The notes under the pieces are model-generated. The model did no database searches. It was not told the origin of the DNA and saw only the letters and a program-made list of their open reading frames with translations. 64,000 nucleotides of DNA from Streptomyces sp. Edi4 (GTDB lineage: Bacteria > Actinomycetota > Actinomycetes > Streptomycetales > Streptomycetaceae), in assembly GCF_040253615.1 (NCBI RefSeq), contig NZ_JBEJGY010000004.1, positions 248,001 to 312,000 on the forward strand, read 5' to 3'. Of this stretch, positions 47,448 through 56,700 are shown one piece after another (the first letter of the stretch is position 1; the number at the start of each line of letters is the position of its first letter). Made by a program: the position numbers and the translations under genes.

Positions 47448-48922
47448 CCGCCGTCCCGCCGCTCCTCACCGACCGGACGAAGACCGGCCCGGATCCCGTG
47501 TCGAGCCGCCCGTACCTGCTGCGCTGTCCCGTCTGCCAGGAGAGCTACCAGGACGACGGGCTGCGTCTCGACTGCGCCGTGGTCCACCGCCCCGGTCTCC
47601 TGCGCACCGAGTACGCCGCCTCGTTCGCCCCCGCCCCGGGCAGCGGCCCGTTCCGCTACCGCTGCTGGCTGCCGACCCGGGGCCAGGTGCTGCCCGAGGG
47701 CAGTGGCGGCGCCACCTACCGCGCCGAACGGCTCGGTCGCGCCCTTGGCCTGAAGGAGCTGTGGGTCGCGTTCAGCGGTTACTGGCCAGAGCGCGGCGCG
47801 GCCCTGGCCACCGGCAGCTTCAAGGAGCTGGAGGCGCAGGCCGTGCTGGCCCGGCTGCCCGAGCGGCCGCCGGTCCTGGTGGTCGCATCCGCCGGCAACA
47901 CCGCCGCGGCCTTCCAGCGGGTCTGCTCGGATCAGGGCGTCGAGTGCGTCCTGGTGGTACCGGACGCGGCACTGCCCGCGCTCGCCGCGGCCGGCGAACG
48001 CGCCGACTGCGTCCGGCTGGTGACGGTGGCGGGCGACTACAGCGACGCCATCGAGCTGGCCGACGCCATCGCCGCCCGGCCGGGCTTCCAGGCCGAGGGC
48101 GGCACCCGCAACGTGGCCCGGCGCGACGGCCTCGGCACCGCGTTCCTGTCCGCCGCCGAGACCATCGGACGGCTGCCCGACCACTACGTACAGGCCGTGG
48201 GCAGCGGGGCCGGCGCGATCGCCGCGCACGAGGCCGCCCGGCGGCTGCTGGCGAACGGCATGCCGGGATCGAAGCGGGTGCCGGTGTCGGTGCCGGACCG
48301 TACGCCCGAGCCGGCCCGTGCGGCGGCGTCGGACGGGAAGCACGCGCTGCCCAGCGGCGCGAGCACTCGGTTTGGGGCCCTGGAAGTCGGGACCACGGAG
48401 TCCGGGACCACTGATGTGCGGCTCGGCGGCCCACCCAAGCTGACACTTTGTCAGAACGCTGATCACGCACCGATGTTCCACGCGTGGCGAAACGGGTCGG
48501 CCGAGCCGGACGTCGGCTCGGAATCCGCGACACGGGCGGCCGTGGCCCGGGCGTACGCCCGGGAGCTCACCACCCGCACGCCGTCCTACGCCGCGGCCGG
48601 CGGGGTGCGCGAGATTCTTGCCGAGAGCGGCGGGGAGCTGCGCGTGGCGGACCGCGCCGAGGCGGTGGCCGCCGCACGGCTCTTCGCCGACGCGGAGGGC
48701 ATCGACATCGAACCCGCCGCGGCGGTGGCCGTCGCCGGGCTGCGCAAGGCGGTCGCCGCCGGACGGATCCGGCCAGAGGAGACCGTGCTGCTGCACGTCA
48801 CCGGCGGGGGCCGGGCCCGCCGCCGCGCGGCCACCCGCGCGCCCGGCGCGACCGGTCCCGACCTGAGCATCCCGGCCGGTCTCGACGCCCGGGCCGCCGC
48901 CGACCTGGTGACCGGCGCATGA
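47444..48922 (+). CDS. Fold-type II PLP enzyme, cysteate/threonine synthase-like
   Basis: A 492-residue PLP lyase/synthase. The N-terminal Cys motif (RCPVCQESYQ, then LDCAV) and RYRCWLP are as in threonine synthases. PLP Lys127 is in GSFKELEAQAV, and the phosphate loop and cofactor segment are SAGNTAAAF. The GSFKELE form resembles cysteate synthase rather than classical threonine synthase (GSFKDRG). It probably performs a beta- or gamma-replacement/elimination on O-phosphoserine, homoserine phosphate or similar, making an unusual residue for the NRPS. A linker at residues about 280-345 interrupts the domain. ATG 47444 overlaps the NRPS 1 stop by ATGA. As the sequence stands it is also in frame with the NRPS 1 reading. 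Confidence 0.78.
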
Positions 48923-51900
48923 CGCCGCCCGAGAACGTTCCCCAAGTGGCGCTCAAGACAAGCGAGTTGCGGCGCACCTCGACCCCGGCGCCCGTAGACA
49001 TACACGCCCCCGCGCTCCCCGAACCCGCCACCCCTGTCCCCCACTCCCCCTCAGAACCGTCCGGTCGGCAGAGAGCAGAGCAGACCATGCAGCAGTACGC
49101 CTTTCCCGCCACCTCGGCCCAGCGCCGGATCTGGCTGGTGGAGCGGCTGACCCCCAAAACCAGCGCCTACCATCTGCCATTCGCCCTGCACCTGGACGGG
49201 CCCCTCGACACCGCCGCCCTGACGGCCGCGCTGACCGAACTGGTCCGCCGGCACGAGTCGCTGCGCACCCGCTTCGAGGAAGTGGACGGCGAGCTGACGC
49301 AACTGGTCGGCGGGGAGGCGGCGTTCGCGTGGGAGACCCGCGAGACCCCGGCCGAAGAGCTGGCCCGCGTGCTGGCCGCCGACGCGGCGCGCCCCTTCGA
49401 CCTGGGCCGGGGCCCGCTGCTCCGGGTGGTGCTGCACCGCCTGGCCCCGCAGCGCCACGTACTCGCGATCACCCTGCACCACCTGGTCGCCGACATGTGG
49501 TCGATCGGCATCCTGCTGGCCGAGCTGGCCAAGTGCTACGCGGGCAGGGGCGCCGAGCTGCCCGAACTGCCCATCCAGTACGGCGACTTCGCGGTGTGGG
49601 AGGGCGAGGCCCGAGCGGCGGACGAGGAGAAGGACCGGGCGTACTGGCGCACGGCGCTGAGCGGCGCGCCCGAACTCCTGGAGCTGCCCGGCGACCGCCC
49701 GCGTCCGGCGGCGCAGTCCCTGCGCGGGGCGATGCTTCCCGTGGAGCTCACGGCCGAGCTGTCGGCGGGGGTGCGGACGCTGTGCCGCCGGGCCGGGGTC
49801 ACGCCGTTCATGGCGCTGCTAGCCGCCTTTCAGAGCGTCCTCGCACGTCACAGCGGCAGCGAGGACATCGTGGTCGGCACCGGCGCGGCGGTGCGCCCGG
49901 CCGAGGCGGAGGGGCTGATCGGCTGTTTCATCAACATCCTGCCCGTCCGTACCTCGCTCGCCGGCGACCCGACGTTCACCGAGCTCCTGCACCGGGTCCG
50001 TGCCGCAGCGCTGGCCGCATTCGACCACCGGTCCCTGCCGTTCGAGCGGATGCTGCCGGAGCGGGTGACAGGCCCGGCACTCAGCCACAACCCGCTGGTC
50101 CAGTCGCTGCTCCTGGTGCAGAACGCGCCGCTGGCCGCGCCCGACCTGCCGGGGCTCGAGGTGACCGTACGGGAGGTGCCGCGCGGCGGCGCCCAGGTCG
50201 ACCTCAACCTCCAACTCCGCGAGGTGGGAGGACGGTTCACCGGGACCGTCGAGTACGCGAGCGACCTCTTCGACGCGCCGACCGTCGAGCGGCTGCTCGG
50301 CCACTGGCGCACCCTGCTGGCCGCCGCCGTAGCCGCGCCCGACACCCGTCTTTCGGCGCTGCCGGTCCTGACCGACCAGGAGCGGCAGCGGGCCCTGGTG
50401 GAGTGGAACGACACGGCGCACACCTACCCGGCGGCGGGGCCCTTGCTGCATGAGCTCTTCGAGGAGCAGCGAGCCCTGCGCCCCGAGGAGCCGGCCGTCG
50501 TCGCCACGACCGGCGAGCTGACCTACGCGGAACTCGACGCGTTCGCCGAGCGCGTCGCCGCGCGGCTCACCGGGCTCGGCGTGGGACCCGACACCACCGT
50601 CGGGCTGTGTCTGACCAAGGGCCCGGCGCTCGTGGCCGCCGTGCTCGGCGTGCTCAAGGCGGGCGGCGCCTATGTGCCGCTGGATCCGGCCTACCCGGCG
50701 CAGCGCCTCGCCTTCATGCTCAAGGACGCGGCGCCGCCGGTGGTCCTCACCGAGCGCGCCCTGGCGGAGCTGCTGCCCGACACCGGCGCCGAGCTCGTCG
50801 AGATGGACGACGCGCAGGACTGGCCCGCCACCCGGCGCCGTACCGCCCCGGCGGAACCGGACCACCTGGCATACGTCATCTACACCTCCGGCTCCACCGG
50901 CACGCCCAAGGGCATCGCCGTCCCGCACCGGGGTGTCGTCAACAACCTGCTCGATCTGAACGGCACCTACGGCATCGGGCCCGGCGACCGCGTGCTCGGC
51001 CTGTCCTCCCCGAGCTTCGACATGTTCGTCTACGAAACGCTCGGCATTCTGGCGGCCGGCGGCGCGGTGGTCGTGCCCCACCCCGACCGGGCGCGCGATC
51101 CAAACCACTGGGTGGACCTGGCGCGCCGCCACGGGGTGACGGTGTGGAACTCGGCGCCGGCGCTCGCCGATGCCTTCGTACGGGCCGGTCAGGAGCGGGG
51201 CGTTCGGCTGCCGAAGCTCAAAACGGCCTTTCTCGGCGGGGACTGGATCCCGGTCGCGCTGCCGGAGCGGTTCCGCCGGATCGCGCCCGGGCTCGCGTTC
51301 ATCGCGCTCGGCGGCGCCACCGAGGCGTCCATCCACTCGATCACCTACCCGGTCGTGGAGAGCGACCCGGCCTGGACGAGCATCCCGTACGGCCGTCCGA
51401 TGGTGAACCAGCAGGCCGTCGTCCTGACGCCGGCCCTGGAGCCCGCCCCGGTCGGCGTGCCCGGTGAACTCTGCCTGGCGGGCGGCGGGTTGACGCGGGG
51501 CTATCTGCGCCGCCCCGGCCTCACCGCCGACCGCTACCGTCCGCATCCGGCGGCCGGCAGCGGCCCGGTGCCCGCCGGCGCGCGCCTCTATCGCACCGGT
51601 GACCTCGCCCGCACCCGCGCCGACGGGGTGATCGAGCTGATCGGCCGCCTCGACCACCAGGTCAAGCTGCGTGGTCTGCGGATCGAGCTGGACGAGATCG
51701 AGGCGGTGCTGCGCCGCCATCCGGGGGTGGAGCGCGCCGTGGTCACGGCGCGCGGCGAAGGGGACGAGCGGCGCCTGGTCGGGTATGTGGTGCCCGCCGG
51801 GGGAGCCCAACTGGCGCCGTCCGCAGCGCAGTTGCGGGGGCTGCTCAAGGCGGACCTGCCCGAGTACATGGTCCCGGCGGTGTTCGTCACCCTCGACGCG

Positions 51901-52329
51901 CTGCCGCTGTCCCCCAACGGCAAGGTGGACCGGGCCGCGCTGCCCGAGCCCGACGAACGGGCCGACCGCGAGGGCGCCGCCTTCGTGGCCCCGCGCGACG
52001 ACGTCGAACGGGTCCTCGCCGCGCTGTGGGCCGAACTCCTCGACGTCGACCAGGTGGGCGCCGAGGACGACTTCTTCGCGCTCGGCGGCCACTCACTGCT
52101 CGCCACCCGGCTCGCCTCGGCGCTCTTGGAGACCTTCGGCGTCGAACTGCCTCTGCGCGACCTGTTCGAGGCGCCCACCCTCGCCGAGCAGGCGCGACGC
52201 CTCGCGGCACGAGGTCGGGAGGCGGGCGCCGATGTCGCCGCGGTGGCCGAGATCGCCGCCGGACTGCTGGAGATGACCGACGAGGCGGCCCACGGGCTGC
52301 TCGTCGCCCACGAGAAGGGCCTGGCATGA
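48919..52329 (+). CDS. NRPS 2: C-A-T module
   Basis: An 1136-residue single module. After a 55-residue Pro-rich leader, the C domain starts near 60 and has HHLVADMW at 187. In the A domain, YVIYTSGSTGTPKG lies near 652. The A5 motif is the variant FIALGGATEASIHS, as in cyclisation-type or Cys/Ser/diaminopropionate-like domains. The specificity positions read D-M-Y-N-F-G-L-I-H-K, which I cannot match to a known amino acid (nearest in feel is the Cys code DLYNLSLIWK). The T domain Ser1059 is in ALGGHSLLATRL. ATGA overlaps both the gene before and the SHMT-like gene after, indicating strict translational coupling. Confidence 0.9.
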   Translation: MTPPENVPQVALKTSELRRTSTPAPVDIHAPALPEPATPVPHSPSEPSGRQRAEQTMQQYAFPATSAQRRIWLVERLTPKTSAYHLPFALHLDGPLDTAALTAALTELVRRHESLRTRFEEVDGELTQLVGGEAAFAWETRETPAEELARVLAADAARPFDLGRGPLLRVVLHRLAPQRHVLAITLHHLVADMWSIGILLAELAKCYAGRGAELPELPIQYGDFAVWEGEARAADEEKDRAYWRTALSGAPELLELPGDRPRPAAQSLRGAMLPVELTAELSAGVRTLCRRAGVTPFMALLAAFQSVLARHSGSEDIVVGTGAAVRPAEAEGLIGCFINILPVRTSLAGDPTFTELLHRVRAAALAAFDHRSLPFERMLPERVTGPALSHNPLVQSLLLVQNAPLAAPDLPGLEVTVREVPRGGAQVDLNLQLREVGGRFTGTVEYASDLFDAPTVERLLGHWRTLLAAAVAAPDTRLSALPVLTDQERQRALVEWNDTAHTYPAAGPLLHELFEEQRALRPEEPAVVATTGELTYAELDAFAERVAARLTGLGVGPDTTVGLCLTKGPALVAAVLGVLKAGGAYVPLDPAYPAQRLAFMLKDAAPPVVLTERALAELLPDTGAELVEMDDAQDWPATRRRTAPAEPDHLAYVIYTSGSTGTPKGIAVPHRGVVNNLLDLNGTYGIGPGDRVLGLSSPSFDMFVYETLGILAAGGAVVVPHPDRARDPNHWVDLARRHGVTVWNSAPALADAFVRAGQERGVRLPKLKTAFLGGDWIPVALPERFRRIAPGLAFIALGGATEASIHSITYPVVESDPAWTSIPYGRPMVNQQAVVLTPALEPAPVGVPGELCLAGGGLTRGYLRRPGLTADRYRPHPAAGSGPVPAGARLYRTGDLARTRADGVIELIGRLDHQVKLRGLRIELDEIEAVLRRHPGVERAVVTARGEGDERRLVGYVVPAGGAQLAPSAAQLRGLLKADLPEYMVPAVFVTLDALPLSPNGKVDRAALPEPDERADREGAAFVAPRDDVERVLAALWAELLDVDQVGAEDDFFALGGHSLLATRLASALLETFGVELPLRDLFEAPTLAEQARRLAARGREAGADVAAVAEIAAGLLEMTDEAAHGLLVAHEKGLA

Positions 52330-53681
52330 CCACCTCCACGAGCACCGGCGTCCTGGCCGGTCACGCGAGCCTCGGCGCGCACCGCCTGGCCGCCGCCGAC
52401 CCGCTCCTTTCCGGACTGCTCGAACGCGAACACGTCCGGCAGAGCGAGACCCTGGCCATGGTGGCCGCCTCCAGCAGCGCCGACCCCTCGGTCCTCGCCT
52501 GCGCCGGAGCGACCATCTCCAACGTCACCACCGAGGGCTACCCCGGCGCCCGCTACCACGCGGGCTGCGAGGTCGTCGACGAGGTCGAGCGGCTGGCGGT
52601 CGCACGGGCCCGCTCGCTGTTCGGCGCCCAGTACGCCAATGTGCAGCCCCACTCGGGCAGCACCGCCAACCAGATCGTGCTGTGCACCCTGATGAAGCCG
52701 GGCGACACCCTGCTCGGCATGGAGCTGAGCGCGGGCGGCCATCTCACACACGGCTCGCCGGCCTCGGTGTCGGGCCGGTTCTTCCACGCGGTGGGCTACG
52801 GCACCGACGCCGACGGGCTGCTCGACTACGGGCAGGTGGCCGAGCTCGCCCACGAGCACCGGCCCAAGGTGATCGTGTGCGGCGCGAGCGCCTACCCGCG
52901 CACCGTGGACTTCGCCCGGTTCCGGCGCATCGCCGACGAGGTCGGCGCCTATCTGCTGGCCGACATCTCCCATATCGCCGGATTGGTCGCGGCCGGCCTG
53001 CACCCGAGTCCGGTCGACCACGCGCACGCCACCACCACCAGCACCTACAAACAGTTGTACGGGCCGCGCGGCGGACTCATCCTGCTGGGCCAAGATGCCC
53101 GGACGGTGCTGCCCGGCACCCGGCGCACGCTCAGCCGGGCCATCGCGCACGGAACCTTCCCCTTCCTCCAGGGCACCCCCGATCTGGGCGCGGTGGCCGC
53201 CAAGGCGCGCGCCTTCGACATCGCCGCCCAGCCGGAGTTCCGCGCCCTGGCGGGACGGGTGGTGGACGGCGCCCGCGAGCTGGCGCATGCCTTCGCCGGC
53301 CTCGGCCACACCCTGGTCACCGGTGGCACCGACAACCACATGGTGCTGCTCGACGTCGGCCGGCGCGGCCTGACCGGCGCGATCGCCGAGGCCGCGCTCG
53401 CCGACTGCCGGATCGTCGTCAACCGCAACCGAATACCGGGCGACCCACACGGACCCCGGGTCACAAGCGGCATCCGTTTCGGCACCAACACGCTGGCGCT
53501 GCGCGCCATGGGACCGGCCGAGATGCGCCGCTGCGCCGCACTGGTCGACCGGGTACTCACCGCCGTGACGCCCACCGGGGAGCGCGATTTCACGCTCGAT
53601 CCGGCCGTCCGCGACGAGGTGCGCGGCGAAGTCGCCCGGCTCTGCCGGGAGTTCCCGCTGCCGCACCATCTGCCGGCCTGA
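52326..53681 (+). CDS. Serine hydroxymethyltransferase-like PLP enzyme
   Basis: A 451-residue fold-type I enzyme of the SHMT family. The PLP site is TTTSTYKQLYGPRGG, with Lys242; in housekeeping SHMT this is TTTTHKTLRGPRGG, so the His before Lys is a Tyr and the Arg position is changed. DISHIAGLVAAGLHPSP is conserved. The region LQGTPDLGAVAAKARAF replaces VQGGPLMHVIAAKAVAF. These changes at folate/substrate positions suggest an aldolase or transaldolase-like role forming a beta-hydroxy or alpha-substituted amino acid from glycine or serine. ATG 52326 overlaps the NRPS 2 stop by ATGA, so the product probably feeds a module of this line. Confidence 0.85.
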   Translation: MTTSTSTGVLAGHASLGAHRLAAADPLLSGLLEREHVRQSETLAMVAASSSADPSVLACAGATISNVTTEGYPGARYHAGCEVVDEVERLAVARARSLFGAQYANVQPHSGSTANQIVLCTLMKPGDTLLGMELSAGGHLTHGSPASVSGRFFHAVGYGTDADGLLDYGQVAELAHEHRPKVIVCGASAYPRTVDFARFRRIADEVGAYLLADISHIAGLVAAGLHPSPVDHAHATTTSTYKQLYGPRGGLILLGQDARTVLPGTRRTLSRAIAHGTFPFLQGTPDLGAVAAKARAFDIAAQPEFRALAGRVVDGARELAHAFAGLGHTLVTGGTDNHMVLLDVGRRGLTGAIAEAALADCRIVVNRNRIPGDPHGPRVTSGIRFGTNTLALRAMGPAEMRRCAALVDRVLTAVTPTGERDFTLDPAVRDEVRGEVARLCREFPLPHHLPA

Positions 53682-53719
53682 CCCACGTCCACGCCACCCA
53701 CCGCCCCGGGATCACCCAC

Positions 53720-56700
53720 ATGAGCCAGTCACCCCAGCGCACCGCGCTCTCCGCCGACAAGCGCCGCCTGCTCGCCCAGCTGCTCAAGGAGCAGGGCCTG
53801 TCCCGACCCGACGCCGCCGACCTGATCGCCCGCCGCCCCCAGGGGGTGCGCCTTCCGCTGTCCTTTGCCCAGCAACGCCTGTGGTTCGTCGAGCAGTTCG
53901 CGGGACCGAGCCCGCTCTACAGCATCGCCTGCACCGTCCGGCTGACCGGCGGCCTCGACGCCGGCGCGCTCGAAGGGGCCCTGAACAGGGTCGTTGCCCG
54001 GCACGAGGCGCTGCGCACCACCTTCCACGCCGAGGACGGCAGGGCCGAGCAGATCGTGCACGACCGGGTCACGGTCACCCTCGCGCTCATCGATCTGTCC
54101 GCTCCGGGCGAGGACAATCGCGAGGCCGCGCTGTCGGAGCTGATCGCACAGGAGAGCCGCCGCCCCTTCGACCTGGGCTCCGGCCCGCTGCTGCGCGCCA
54201 CCCTGGTCAGGCTGGCGGACGAGGAGCACCTGCTGGTGCTCACCATCCACCACATCGTGGCGGACGGCTGGTCCCTGGACATCCTGGTGCGCGAGCTGGC
54301 CCACCACTACCGCGCGGACGCCGCCGGGCTGCCCGAACTGTCCATCCAGTACGCCGACTTCGCGCTCTGGCAGCACGGGCGGGTATCCGGTGAGGCGCTG
54401 GAGTCGCAGCTGGCCCACTGGCGTGAGCGGCTGGCCGGCGCGCCCAGCGTCGTGGACCTGCCCACCGACCGGCCGCGCACCGTCCAGCAGAGCTTCGCCG
54501 GCGCCTGCTTCCCCTGGCGGCTCGAAGGCGATCTCGCCGCCCGCCTGACCGCGCTGGCCCGCGAGCACGACGCCACCTTGTACATGGCGCTGCTCGCCGG
54601 GTTCATGGCCGTCGCTCAGCGGTGGAGCGGGCAGAACGATTTGGTGGTCGGCTCGCCCGTCGCCAACCGCAACCACCCGCAGACGGAGGGCCTGATCGGC
54701 TTCTTCGTCAACATGCTGCCGCTGCGCGCCGACCTGTCCGGCAATCCGTCCTTCACCGAACTGCTGGGCCGCGTACGGGAGTCGGCGCTCGCGGCGTACG
54801 CCCATCAGAACGTGCCGTTCGAGCGGATCGTGGAGGAAGCGCGCCCGGACCGCGACGCGCAAGGCCGCACCCCGTTCGCCAATCTGCTGCTGGTCCTCCA
54901 GAACACCCCGGAGACCCGGATCGAGCTGCCGGGCCTGCGGATGGACGTGGCCGCGGTCGACACCGGGACCGCCAAGTTCGATCTGCACCTCCAGGTCACC
55001 GAGACCCCCGAGGGGCTGACGGGGCTCGCCGACTACAGCACCGAGCTGTACGACGAGCGCACCGTGCGCCGCTTCATCGACCAGTGGCTGCGCCTGCTCG
55101 CGGCCGCCGTCGAAGCCCCCGCCACCCGGCTCGACGCGCTCCCCCTGCTCGGCGCCACCGAGCGGAGCGCGGAGCTCATGGCCGGCGCCGCGCGCGGATC
55201 CACCGCCCCGGCGGCGCGCAGTCTTCCGGATGCCTTCGCCGAGCAGGTGCGGCTGCGGCCCGACGCCATCGCGGTCGGCTGCGGCCCCGAGCGGCTGACG
55301 TACGCCGAACTCGACCGGCGCTCCGACGCGCTGGCCCGGCGCCTTCGCGCGCTCGGCGTGGGCCCCGAGAGCCGGGTGGCGATCTGCGTCGAGCCGTCGG
55401 CGCGGCTGGTCACCGGGATCCTGGGCATCTTGAAGAGCGGCGGCGCGTATGTGCCGCTCGATCCGCGCCATCCCGCCGAGCGCCTTGCCTTCACCCTTGC
55501 CGACTGCGGCGCGGTGGCTCTGGTCGCCGACCCGGAGCACGCGGGGCTCCGCGACGGCCTCCCCGTCCTCGCGGTGGACCAGCCGCTCTCCTCGGAGCCG
55601 TTGGAGCCGGCCCGGCTCGGCCCCGGCCACCTGGCGTACGTGATCTACACCTCCGGCACCACCGGCCGTCCCAAGGGCGCGCTGCTCACCCACGCCAACG
55701 TGCTGCGGCTGTTCGAAGCGGCCGCGCCCGATGTCGCGTTCGGCCCGGACGACGTCTGGTCGCTCTACCACTCGGCCGCGTTCGACTTCTCGGTCTGGGA
55801 GATCTGGGGCGCGCTCCTGCACGGTGGCCGCGTCGCCGTGGTGCCGCAGGAGGCCCGGCGCACCCCGGCCGCATTCCACGCGCTGGTCCGCGCGGAGGGC
55901 GTCACGGTGCTCAGCCAGACCCCCACCGCGTTTCGCCAGTTCGCCGACGCCGACGCGGCGGCCACCACGTCGGCGGCGCGCCCGCTCGCGCTGCGGCACG
56001 TCGTGTTCGGCGGCGAGGCCCTTGAACCGGGCGCGCTGCGCGACTGGGCCGCCCGGCACCCCGAAGCGCCCCGCCTGGTCAACATGTACGGCATCACCGA
56101 GACCACGGTGCACGTCACCGCGCACACCCTCGGCGCGGCCGGCCTCGGCGCCCCGGGCAGCGTGATCGGCCGCCCCCTCGCCGACCTGGCGGTGCACCTC
56201 CTGGACGGGCGCGGCGAACCGGTGCCGGCCGGGATCCCCGGTGAGCTGTGCGTCGGCGGACCCGGCCTCGCCCGTGGCTATCTGGGCCGGCCCGGCCTGA
56301 CCGCCGAACGCTTCGTGCCCTCGCCGCTCGGCGACGGGGAGCGGCTTTACCGCAGCGGCGATCTGGCCCGCAGGCTGCCCGACGGGACGCTTGAGTACCT
56401 GGGCCGCGTCGACCAGCAGGTCAAGGTGCGCGGGCACCGCGTGGAGCCCGGCGAGATCGAGGCGGAACTCGGCGCCCACCCGGGCGTGCGGCACGTGGCG
56501 GTGCTGCCCCGCGAGACCCCGGACGGCGGCACCGGCCTGGTCGCGTATCTGGTGCCCGACGCGGACGCCGACGGCGAGGCTTCGCCCGGCAGGGGACGGG
56601 CGGCCGACGCGGAGCAGGTCACCCAGTGGCGCACCGTCTTCGACACCGCCTACGAGCAGTACGAGCAGGCCGGTGGCGCCGACCCCACGTTCAACATCCG

